NCBI GenBank assembly: GCA_034670405.1
Contig: JAXDDX010000213.1
Coordinates: 452,501 to 516,500, forward strand
Origin: Hoplostethus atlanticus
Taxonomy: Eukaryota > Chordata > Actinopteri > Trachichthyiformes > Trachichthyidae
DNA length: 64,000 bases
Reading direction: 5' to 3'
Part shown: positions 41,062-51,430 of the stretch, one piece after another
Layout of the letters: each line of letters begins with the position of its first letter
Numbering within the stretch: position 1 is the stretch's first letter
Made by a program: the position numbers and the translations under genes
Notes under the pieces: generated by a model
The model's database searches: none
What the model saw: the letters and a program-made list of their open reading frames with translations, nothing else
Told to the model about the DNA's origin: nothing

Positions 41062-41734
41062 CTCTGAGCCAACGCTTTCCCAAACTACACCTCCAGCAGA
41101 ACACATCCACTGAAAGACGCATGCATGCTTACACACAAGCACACACCTTCCAGTCAATCTGTTGCGATGTGATGATTTAATAAATCTAATCCCATATCCA
41201 TCGCAGATTAAACAAGGAGTTTGGCCTTGGACTGTTTTGTAGCAATGGACGATGGAGAGGCTATTTCAGGTCTGGGTTTCCTCTGACTCTAACATGGATA
41301 TTTGGTAGAAATGAGGTAAATAATGGTAGATAATCAGGTAGAAATGACTGTTAAAACGTTTCCCCTGATGATTTGTCTAGACATTGTGATCATGACCACC
41401 ACAATCACTACCTTGACAATCAGCACCCCGACTATCTTCACCTCCAGTGGACAGTGACGTGAAATCAAAGGCTTCAATACTGCTGACGTGTCTTTTCTAC
41501 TGTCATTAATTGTGGAAACTAAAATGCCAATATAAGATTACACACGATTAATTGTTTAGCCCCAAAAAACGGGGCTGCACAAAAACCAGCGAAAAAGGCA
41601 GGGGGGAAGGCTTGCGTGTGCCCCCGAGAACCAGGCGGTGATGGATGAAAGGTCTAGCAGTTTGTCACACTACGGCTAAGCACACAGTCGAGAGCTGTCT
41701 AAACAGTGCGCGCACATCAAGCGCTATTACAATC

Positions 41735-41945
41735 AATTAGAGGGGGAGGACGAGCGAGGGTGAGAGGGAGGAAACAGGGAGAAGCAGACAGAGAGCTAGC
41801 GCAGTGTGAGGCACCTGCAATAAGCTCCTTCCTCTCGTTTAGCAGCACAGACGATGCGAGGGAGGAACGGAGGAAGGGAGGAAGAGGGGGAAGCGAGGAG
41901 GAGGGGGGGCAGGAAAAAGGAGAGAGGAGGTGGGAGACCTGATTA
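41735..41945. repeat. Purine-rich low-complexity stretch
   Basis: Plus strand is GA-rich with ggagg-type runs, interrupted near 41805-41850. Confidence 0.7.
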
Positions 41946-42374
41946 TTATGCCTATTCCTCATAGGACCCATTATCGACACGTAAGCTGGTTGATTTGTGG
42001 CATCCCTTAGCACTGGGGACACATTGATCACACTTTAAGACCCCATCTCTTTCTTCTTAGCTTGGCCACATATCAGTACAGAGTATCTGACTTTTACTGA
42101 TCAATACAGCCTTGGATCATTAGACCCAAATATTACTGTAACTTAATGCTTTCTCTCCATTAGAGGAAGAAGAGAAAGAAGAAAGAAGAGATGGAGAAGG
42201 TGGAGTGGATGGATGAAGGATGGACGGTAGAGATGGAGACGAGACGGAAACAGAGGCAGCAAGCCGAGAGGAAACGAGAGAAGGAGTGAGAGAGATGGAG
42301 GCAGTAAACACGCCCTCCCTCCCTCCGCTGAGGGTTGATGCCATTTCAGGTGTCACCACAGGCGGCTCAAATGT

Positions 42375-42375
<1 letters not shown>

Positions 42376-42402
<27 letters not shown>
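42376..42402. repeat. (CA)13 microsatellite
   Basis: Pure CA run, first of a CA cluster extending to 42.7 kb. Confidence 0.92.
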
Positions 42403-42405
<3 letters not shown>

Positions 42406-42512
42406 ATGTCATAAACCATGGGCGAACACTGAAGAACACACACACCTATACATATGTGAGAGAGTATTAGGGATGGAAGGAGGATGGATAGAGGAGATGA
42501 GCCCACTAGGGT

Positions 42513-42548
<36 letters not shown>

Positions 42549-42549
<1 letters not shown>

Positions 42550-42584
42550 AATACATCACAAACACAGACAAATATCACAATAGA

Positions 42585-42621
<37 letters not shown>

Positions 42622-42662
42622 TCAATACATCACAAACACAGACAAATATCACAATAGATCAA
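42549..42662. repeat. Tandem duplication including a CA tract, period 74
   Basis: The 40 bp from caatacatcacaaacacaga at 42549-42588 recurs without visible change at 42623-42662, separated by a (CA)n tract. Another CA tract (42518-42547) precedes the first copy. Confidence 0.88.
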
Positions 42663-43042
42663 ACAAACATTTACACGTGCGCACAGAAATACACACACAC
42701 ACACAAACTGATCTCTCTCTCACTGACACACACACTCTCCCTGATTCGCACCCACATTGCAAGCATGACATCATTGGGCTGAAATATCAAATCACTAAGT
42801 AGCCCTTTGACCAAGACCCACTGAGGGGACAATAACTCACCATCAGCCCTCCCCTTTAATCAGACTGTACAGATCACAGACTCAGCCTGTCCTCCTCCTT
42901 GTGTGTGTGTGTGTGTGCATGTGTGTGTGTGTGCATGTGGCAGAGCAAAGTCAATGACCTCATCAGTCTTCTTCCCCACAGCAGGCTAAAGAGTCACAGC
43001 TGACTACTGATGTACAGGGAGAAAGAGGGAGTGAAGGGCGGT

Positions 43043-43063
43043 GGGGGGGGGGGGGGGGGGGGG
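43043..43063. repeat. PolyG run (21)
   Basis: The longest homopolymer G run in the window; assembly length may be unreliable. Confidence 0.9.
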
Positions 43064-44379
43064 TATAGTATCTGTAGTATCGGGATCGGCTTGAAGAGAT
43101 CGGCTGTTCAGTTCAGGTGAAGCAGCTGCACCAAGCCGGCCAGAAAGATAGCCAATTCGGCCTTCAAAATAAAAGCGTAATACTTCTCACTTTGGTATTT
43201 TCAATCACTACAGATTCTCCATTTTAAAAAAAGATTCTTTGTTTTTACTTTGGTACTTTGTATTACTCAAAACACATTACATTATCTTCCACAATAAGGG
43301 TTTTATTGTGAAGGTTTGACCGGAAAACTTTCTGCTCACATTCAAGAAACTATATCCTCTAGTCTATGTTATGTGGCACATTTCTATTTTTGTTTTAATC
43401 ATTTTTTATTTTTTTTTATTGAGGATTGTTAATAAATGGCCAGTGCATATTTTGATCAAATGAATAAATAGACTCAATGGATACATTTGTTATAATTGGC
43501 CAATACAAGGCGGCATGAATGACTGAAATCCTTACTATGATCAGTACTCAGATCAGATCTACTTAATAAAATACTGGGTAGACTCCTTGTGACGGAGAAA
43601 CAGCAAGAAAAAGACAAACACAAAGTCCAAGAAAATACTTATTTTTAGTCCACAGAAGAGAAAGATGACTCGTTGCTGTGTCAGGCGGTTTTCCAGGGTG
43701 ACTGGATAGCATGGAGGGACAACAGAGGAGAAAGACAAGATGAGAAGACAGAGAGACGAGCGAGGGAGGGATGGAGTCACATAACAGAGACAAAACAAAC
43801 TGATGGGGGGTGTGAGGTCAAGCGGAGAGGATGAGGAAAAGAAGAGATGAGCAAAAGAAATGGAGTGACATGATGGAAAGGATAAAGAGATGAGGAAGAC
43901 TGGACAAAGAAGGAGGGCAGGGAGGGGTGGATGGTAACTGAGAGAAAAGGCTTGGGAGCCAGAGGCAAGAAGGTTAGCGCAACAGAGCAGTGCAATACCT
44001 GATGAAGGGAATTCCAGGTTGTTTACAAAAGGAGCCGTTCAAGTTTATCACAAGTTGTCACGATCAAGGAAAATATAATCCTATGCTGTCCTTGATTCAT
44101 TTGTTCATTTATCAATTTTACTTCATTTCCCTTGATATTGCCATAATCCCCACTGCAAGGCTAAACAAGGCCCGGCCAAAGCTTACTCACATTTCATGTT
44201 CCTCCATCTCTCCTCTCCTTTTGAGTCACGTTTGAAAACATCAAACCTAACACAATCCTATGAGGAGGGGCAGCGAACACAGCGGCCAACCCTTCTTTAA
44301 GCTGGAGAATCGCTGCTCGACCTCAAGCTGCTTCAGATAACTGAATGACGCCATGCCAGAGACACGAAACAAGGCAGAG

Positions 44380-44480
44380 AGCATCCCATCGCTGCAAGGT
44401 CACAGGTTCCACCCCCTTGCCATCCATCCCTGTCAAAGTGTCCTTGACCAAGACACTGAAACCAAACCTGCTGCAGGGGG
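44380..44480 (+). repeat. Fish tRNA-derived SINE fragment, plus
   Basis: gctgcaaggtcacaggttcc matches the tRNA-like B-box region. It is followed by atccctgtcaaagtgtcctt and gaccaagacactgaaacc, typical of the fish family whose body reads 'gtccttgagcaagacactgaa'. The 3' part is lost. Confidence 0.65.
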
Positions 44481-45814
44481 GGGCGTCGCAAAAAATGCAC
44501 TTTAACCCGGCTGGTGAAAAACATACATGGACGGTGGGGGACATGCATAGAAAACAAGCTGGCTGCCATATTGAATGGCTGTCAAGGTGCACCTAAATAC
44601 AAGGAGGATGGACACATAAGAGACAGATATAGAGATAATCTTTCTCATGGCGTTGTGATAACAAAGGACAAAGGAAGCCTGACAATACCCGATAGTAACT
44701 GGACTAACAGCAGGCAGGGTGTGAGAACCGTACCGCGTCGTATTACTGTCTAGCTGGCAAAACTGACCAGAATACAGTGCAAAAAAAAAAAAAAAAGCAC
44801 CCTTTGTTCTTTCATAATTCCCACAGGATTTTTTTTCCCAGGCACACTGAGATGGATGCAGATCATTTTACATGAGAGCACACCAAGAAAAAAAAAAGGT
44901 AGTGTTCAGCGTGACGCCGGGGTGCTGGTTTGGGTGATTTTCTCATGATGTGTCATTTCTCCTCTGCAGCGTGACCCTGAAACCAAGGCACGGAGAAAAC
45001 CCTGACTTTGGTGAAACGCTCCACCCCAGTCTGCAGAGCACTAGGGGCGTTTTCTGGAAGATAAAGAAGCAGAATGTGGCTTTGAATCGAGCTAGCACCC
45101 TCCAACTCCAGAGTCAAAATATATATATTTGTATTATATATGTGTATGTTTGTTTTTTTACTCCTGTCAGGGATGAAACCACGGTATGATCCCACCTGCT
45201 AGAGGTGACGTGATGCCAGGAACTGTTGGTGTGTCAGCCAAGAGAGAAATCTGTGAGAAAGGGAAAGCTATCATTGGATTAAGAGACCTTCATTAGTCAA
45301 AGTGTGGGAAGTTTTTTTGGCAAAAGCTTCATAATGTCATTTATAAAAGCAGCCAAAAGGAATTACGCCAGACTCAGCACATACTGTACACCCAGACCAG
45401 ACAATCACAATCCAGGCAGATGTGGGGGCACCTGTACGATTTATTTGACATGATGAGTTTGTATCTGTGACCCTGTGTGGACGTGTCTTCATCAACACAA
45501 CGAAACTCAACCCAAGACGGCAAACGGCACAGAGACGGTTCCACTCGACGCCTCTTGATTCAAATCACCATTCAAGGCCATTCAAGCACACAGACTGCAA
45601 GGCGCTACAATGCTATCTCTCCCTCTGCAACAAGAGAATAACTTTGTGTTGTCGTCATCGGACCTTCACCGCCGCTTCCAATCTGGACGGTGATGTCACT
45701 GTTGCCGGGTGAAGTCGGCCCGCTGGCTGCGAGGCTGACGACAGGTGACAAAGATGGACAGATAGACGCAAATTCATCACTATAGGGAGGAGACATCACA
45801 CTGATGAGCACAGA

Positions 45815-45815
<1 letters not shown>

Positions 45816-45850
<35 letters not shown>
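45816..45850. repeat. (CA)17 microsatellite
   Basis: Pure CA run. Confidence 0.95.
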
Positions 45851-45853
<3 letters not shown>

Positions 45854-46616
45854 AAGCCTCAATGCAACACACCACAGTGAGGCTCCACATACAATACAAT
45901 TTACACACTTGTATCCTATGGAGAAAAAACAAAATAGTGTCAACTTAACTGTGAGGCACCACAGATATACTCCTGCATCCCATAATGGAATTACCACACA
46001 CCCACACATACTTGAATGGGTTTTCTATGCCTATCCAGTACATTCTTCAAAAGGATACTTCATTTTCTACACAGCGGTGGTGTGTCTGCTTAGGAACAGC
46101 ACACTGTTGCTTTTCGAGGAAACGTGCATCAGCAGTATCACGTGTTGACAAAACAGTGCAAAAAAAAAAATGTGTTAACTAACTAGACACATATATACCT
46201 GGATCAATCAGAAATATGCATGAGAGGCATGTAGAGATGCAGATATTTACAGGTCAATCACCCTTGCAAATGTCAGGGCAACAAAAAAAGGTCAACTAAA
46301 AGAAAAAAAAAAGGAGTAAACAGCTTCAAGGGTACAAAAAGGCAGCGCCGCCTCCACATTGCTCACACTGCTGCTACAAACAGCAGATACTGAATCGTTA
46401 CTTACTAATGGTAGGAAAATTACCGTCACACACGTACACAAAACCCCCCCCCCCGACCCCACCCCGCCGCCCTCCACCAGCACAAACATCCACTTTTGCA
46501 GGAACCCAAGGGAATGAGTCAGCAAAGAGCTTTTTATGTTCCTCTGCTACTGCGCGAGGCATCAATACATATAGCAGCGGCTCCAGAGGCAGTGAGGGAG
46601 AAAAGTGCTCCGTCAC

Positions 46617-46621
46617 CTCAT
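46617..46621 (-). other. Alternative enah start exon end (ATGAG|gtgacg)
   Basis: On the minus strand ctcctgccATGAG is followed by gtgacg. Spliced to exon 2 it would give MSEQSICQ, identical to the mammalian N-terminus. GCC before the ATG is a good Kozak context, and the position lies within the same CpG-richer block as the MTRD candidate. The donor is weak (C instead of G at +5). ATGAGgt also occurs elsewhere in the window, for example near 4461-4467, 42959 and 53157, so chance cannot be excluded. Confidence 0.25.
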
Positions 46622-46667
46622 GGCAGGAGAAACGTTATCCCCCTAACGGAGCTAAAAACTCCCTCTG

Positions 46668-46710
46668 ATTGGACTCGGAGGAGTTTAACGGCCGCCACCG
46701 CTCTATAAAT
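46668..46710 (+). promoter_or_regulatory. CCAAT-box (inverted) plus TATA-like pair
   Basis: ctgATTGG at 46665-46672 is an inverted CCAAT box (NF-Y type), and TATAAAT follows at 46704-46710, 31 bp later, within CpG-containing sequence. The spacing suits a plus-strand core promoter starting near 46735, antisense to enah. Read on the minus strand, the CCAAT box would lie about 50 bp upstream of the ATGAG candidate. Motif evidence only. Confidence 0.2.
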
Positions 46711-47100
46711 GAAAGCTTCTTTTAGACGAGGGAACGGATGGGTGGAGGGGGGCTAAAAACGAACGCTAGTTTCCCCCCCGTCTGGGTGGGAGGAGAGGCC
46801 GGCTACAAAGAGATGGACAGGCAGACAGGCAGAAGGACAGACAGGCGGCTAAAGCCTCGGTCACAAGCTGGCTTCCAAGATCCCCCTAGAGCCTGTACTG
46901 GAAATGCTGAATCTGCTTCCATGCCGGGGGGTTATGAGAGGACTTTGAAAGGGGAAATGACCCGCCAGCCTCAGCCCCGTGTTCAACACAGACACATTTG
47001 ACAGCGTTACCTACTGGGCTCCCCCCCCCATTGACCCCCTAAATCCTCCAGTAACCCCGTCAACCAACCCACTTTCACCATCCAAATCCAGAAAACTTAC

Positions 47101-47114
47101 GAGTCACGAGTCAT
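47101..47114 (-). CDS. enah: Candidate enah first coding exon (MTRD-S)
   Basis: On the minus strand, GACGCCAAG-ATG-ACT-CGT-GAC-TC is followed by gtaagt, a full consensus intron donor. The exon ends in phase 2, as exon 2 requires, and TC+T rebuilds the conserved serine, giving MTRD-SEQSICQ. There is an A at Kozak position -3. The surrounding 80 bp (47101-47180) is CpG-dense, and a GC box lies about 260 bp upstream. The known mammalian start is MSEQS, and EVL has an isoform starting MATSEQS, so extra residues before SEQS are tolerated in the family. Assignment is by inference: with 14 coding bases, a chance match in a 25-kb search is possible. The frame stays open for 27 codons upstream of this ATG. 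Alternatives are the ATGAG at 46621-46617 or a first exon outside the window. Confidence 0.45.
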
Positions 47115-47380
47115 CTTGGCGTCGGTAACGGGCGTATCCGGCACCTCCACCTGAGAGAGAGTCTCCCCGTCGCTCTGAGCGTTTGGTCTAAGTCTCTAAT
47201 CCGCCACTTCCTCCAGAGAGAGAGAGAGAGAGAGAGAGAGTCTGACTGGCCGCCTGCTTGGCCGACTAACTGACTGAATGGTGGAACTTGAAAGGGGGAA
47301 AGTGAAGTGGAGCAGCAGTCAGACAGACAGTGACAGTGGGGAGGCACCCAGCTGCAGGGCTTGATGGAAGCCCCCCGCCC
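47115..47380 (-). promoter_or_regulatory. Candidate 5' UTR and promoter side of enah
   Basis: This stretch lies immediately upstream (minus-strand sense) of the candidate MTRD start. It has clustered CpGs around 47101-47180, a (CT)n tract in minus sense at 47215-47240, and a GC box at 47371-47380 (ccccccgccc on plus, GGGCGGGGGG on minus) that could bind Sp/KLF factors. No TATA box is visible on the minus strand. The combination fits a CpG-type vertebrate promoter, but the transcription start cannot be placed. Confidence 0.3.
47215..47240. repeat. (GA)13 microsatellite
   Basis: GA run about 100 bp upstream (transcript sense) of the candidate MTRD start, so it would be (CU)n in a 5' UTR. Confidence 0.92.
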
Positions 47381-47392
47381 ACACACCTTCTC

Positions 47393-47394
<2 letters not shown>

Positions 47395-47461
<67 letters not shown>
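47395..47461. repeat. (CA)33 microsatellite
   Basis: Pure CA run bordering the candidate promoter block. Confidence 0.96.
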
Positions 47462-47465
<4 letters not shown>

Positions 47466-49878
47466 AGGCTAAAAGTGGAGCAACTGGGCAGGGGGGTTGA
47501 ATGGGTCTGTGGTTGAGGGGGTCAAAGAATGTCCCTCTCCCTCCTGTCCAAAAATAGGCATGCTGACCCATAGGAGTCATCAACCTGGACTATTTGGAGG
47601 AGCACCAGGACCGTAGCAAGTACAGATGTGGAAAATTGTTAAAAAGGAAATGAACAATGAGAAGAAGTTTGATCATTTCTGTCATACAAATGTACAAATG
47701 TGTAGGCAGTGGAACAGATTTGATACTTGCTCAAGAAAACTTGCTGAAGAAAAGTCAAACGATCCATTTGTCATGGGTGTACATCGGCATCCTCAGCCTT
47801 GAGCTCTGGTTACTGTATATCTGTATATAGCCAGGACCGATTTGAAGCCCCGCCGAATCAATGACGCCACAGGGATAGAAATGTCTTTCAGGCCTCCCGC
47901 AGAGACAGAAACGCCACGAAGCGGATGGATTGATTCTTTGGACGACACCCCAAGGTGTTTGGGATCAATTTCAAATATACTCATGGTCATTTAAGTAAGT
48001 ACTGTCGGCGCAGGGGTGCTGAGGCAGAGGGCACCCGTGGGGGGAGAGTCGTTTCACATCTCCCCACAGATTTTTTTGCTGCATCTCAGCAATGTATTCC
48101 TACAGCTCTGCCACACAAAAATGAACTACTTGTCTGTTTTAAAAGGTGAAAGGTCAAGATTTAAATCTAACATTAACAGAATATAAATACCCATAGAAGC
48201 AAATGGATCATATACAGCCCACTTTGTTTGGCTTCGTAGGGCAGAGCCAATGACCTGCGTTTTCGCCGCATGGCATCGCTATATTCAACTTCAGACCGAC
48301 TGTACCAATGACAGAATTTGATCAAACTGTCACACGTGGCCCCAAAAGGACATGTGGGTCAGGGGGTTCGTTCAGAACGTACCGGTCATGTTGACTGGCG
48401 TGGCCCAGTCCTACGTCGGCACTTAAATAGCCTGCGCAGCCCGCAGATGCCTGAGCATGTGGTTACGCCTGGGGGGGTTCAGGCTTCTATATGCCAAAGA
48501 CCCCCAAATAGACACGTCTTTGATCTCCCAGGACAGAACATCTGACCACTTTAAGATCTGATGCACCCAACATCTGAATGGGCTGAATGGGCTGGGGGAT
48601 TGACACCTATTAACCTATTAGGAGAATATCCATCTCCTTCTTTTTGTCAATTAGCAAATTAAACGGTGTAATAAACCAAATTAGCTTGAACTCAAAATAG
48701 TTGAAACCAACAAGTGTACCTGTGCACCTCCTCTGCCGGACCGGTCACTCGCCCACCGCATCAGATCATTTGATCAGGATCATTCAAAGGTTTGCCCAGT
48801 CAGTCAAAACATGGAACTGATCTGTAACAGAGTTAAGAGCTACTGCTTATTTCCAACCGGTCACTTGTTGGTTTAGTGAAAAGACATTTCCTTCTGTGAA
48901 TGCATTCCCTGCATGTATGTCAGATATTCCACCCATCTTGATTCTTTCCTTATTTCTCTGTTGCCTTCCCTCATTGAAATTCAACATTTTCCATGAGTCG
49001 GCGTGGTTCTGAGGTCCTGAAGACATCTTCTACAAGTCAGGACAAAGTCACATTTCATTTGTAGCGACAAAAAAGGTGATGTAAAGTTTCTCTAGGCTTC
49101 TGAAAATACACCAATAGAGGGTTACAGGCCAGTGCCTTCAGCTTTCCTATATACCCAGGATGATGTTTCACTTTCATGCTTTTTTGCACCATGAAGACAA
49201 ACATTTGGAATTGTTTTTTTTACCACCAAGGGTTAAAAAAAATCCACTTCTATTCTAGTGTAAATTAAGAAAGTAGTTTTTAAACCCTGTCATCTCAGAG
49301 AAAGAAAGGAGGAGTGCATTTCATTTTCCATTAAGCCTGACTGATGGTGGATGGTTGTATGCAGCCTTGTCCCCTCTCTATTTTTGCAAAAAAAAAGGGG
49401 GAGAGAAGCTTTCTCACTGTCACCATGGTACTGTGGGAGGATTACACACAAACAGTGAGAGAGAGATGAAGGGAGGGAGAGAGAGAGAGAAAGGGACAAA
49501 TACAAACTGGCAGTGGCTTCGAAACCAAAACAGACCATGGCAGTAAACACCCTCCTTGACTAAACAGAGAGAAAGAGCTAATGTATCACTTCTATAAGAA
49601 AAGAGTTTCCCCTCTCCTCCTCCCCCCGACCCGACTCTCACCCTCCATTCATCCACCTCTTTCCTTCAGGACCGCTCTTTCGTTCCTCACCCCCCCCCAA
49701 TTCCCCCTCTTCCTCCCTTCCTAGGCTCTCCCTCCTTCATTCACAGCCTCCCTCTCTTCCTCTCCTCAGTTCACCTCTCATGCTAATGGACCATTGATGC
49801 GGTCTCTATGGTGATGTACTTTTCATTCCAGCGGAGGGGAACGGGCCAATGGACTTACAGGATTAGAGACACAGAGCA

Positions 49879-49881
<3 letters not shown>

Positions 49882-49914
<33 letters not shown>
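49882..49914. repeat. (GT)16 microsatellite
   Basis: Pure GT run. Confidence 0.95.
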
Positions 49915-49915
<1 letters not shown>

Positions 49916-50062
49916 CAAAACTCTCTGGACACACACCTTCCTTTATCCCTTTAGTTTCTGAATCCATATTTTTGATTCATCATTCTGACTACAATGATAA
50001 TCCTGATTAATCATGATTATTGATCTTGATTTGAGGAACATCTTGTGTCAGCATTTTCAACT

Positions 50063-50100
50063 GAATCTGACGTTCCATATGAATATGGAACGTCAGATTC
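50063..50100. repeat. Perfect inverted repeat (18-bp arms, 2-nt centre)
   Basis: Arm gaatctgacgttccatat (50063-50080) is followed by ga and then the exact reverse complement (50083-50100). With only two central bases it is a near-perfect palindrome of 38 bp. It lies 72 bp left of a 99-bp CA tract. Confidence 0.92.
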
Positions 50101-50170
50101 TACATTGATCAGTGTAAAAGGTGTAAAGCAATGTCTATTGATTTCTCCTGGGAAGAGCAACACCACCCCA

Positions 50171-50272
<102 letters not shown>

Positions 50273-51329
50273 CCAGGTGTTATTTCCCCCAAGCCAGTCT
50301 TACGTAACACTGTTATAGCCTGACTGGTTCAACAAGAGTTACGTCTGTGTGTGTGTGTGTGTGTGTCAAAAACATAAATCGCCCAACATTGTGGTGCTGA
50401 CTTAGCTACAGTTAGCTCTGTTTGGTAGCAACGCTCCGTTGCTAGAATCATCTCTGAAACTCCCATTCGTCAAACTCTAGTGTGGTTGCACGTGGACGCG
50501 GAAAAGAAAGAGCGATGGAAAGAAAGAGAGAGACAAAGTTGCATGAAAGACTTTCCTCTCCACAATGAGGATAAATATCAGGAGGCTCAATGTCCAGAAA
50601 TCGGAGGTTGATGAGAATGACGGTTTGTTAGATCTGTATCCCAGGTCACACTTGACAGGCTACAATGTCAAAAGAAAGTGAAGCCACTGACTATGGGGAG
50701 TAGACGTGTTAGCTCATCTCAAAAAGTCCTTAAGTTGTGATCCACCTACACATGAAGCTCGGCACACCGGCACCCTCCTCAGCGGGTGCTGGGCTTTGAG
50801 AGCTAGTTGAAACACCAGCGCTCACAGGAAAATATACAGCTCCGTCTTTGTGCCGCCGCCGCGTCCCGCTGCACACCAGTCTGACAAGCTACACCTCTCT
50901 CTGGAAAACGTAGAGGACATCTTCAACAGCAGCACTGCCTGCATTTGCTACTCAAAGTATATTCAGTAAGTTTCGACACAGCTGCACCATCTTGCAGACT
51001 GTCGTTGTTTCTTGACTTGGCGAAGATTTTGAAGTCCTGATGAAGAGTTTCCGTGGTGTATCGGCTCACAGCTGGTGAACGTTCCTGTTGAATACACATT
51101 GATGCATCAATTCAGCCGTGGTTCGTCAAAGCAATGTGACTTTCAACAAGGCTCCATCTCCTTCAGCAGCCAAGAGCCCATACCGGCAACAATCTATATT
51201 TAAGTCCAGATGAAATAACGTAAAAAGCCTACTTCTATTTTCTAGCTTTTATTCCTCTTAAGGTCTTCATTTTTTTCCCCCAGCAACTCCCTGCTTCACC
51301 TTCATTCAGTTCATTCACACCTGGGAGCT

Positions 51330-51430
51330 GCACAGTGCAAACACTGTCTGCTACTGCCGGCCACTGAGAAACTCCACTGGCAGAGCAGTTGATGATGAAG
51401 TGCCTTGCTCAAGGGCACCTCCACATAGTT
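51330..51430 (-). repeat. Fish tRNA-derived SINE fragment, minus
   Basis: On minus it reads tgcccttgagcaaggcactt, the body of the same SINE family as at 44.4 and 62.95 kb, followed by catcatcaactgctctgcc. The tRNA-like head is not evident. Confidence 0.5.
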
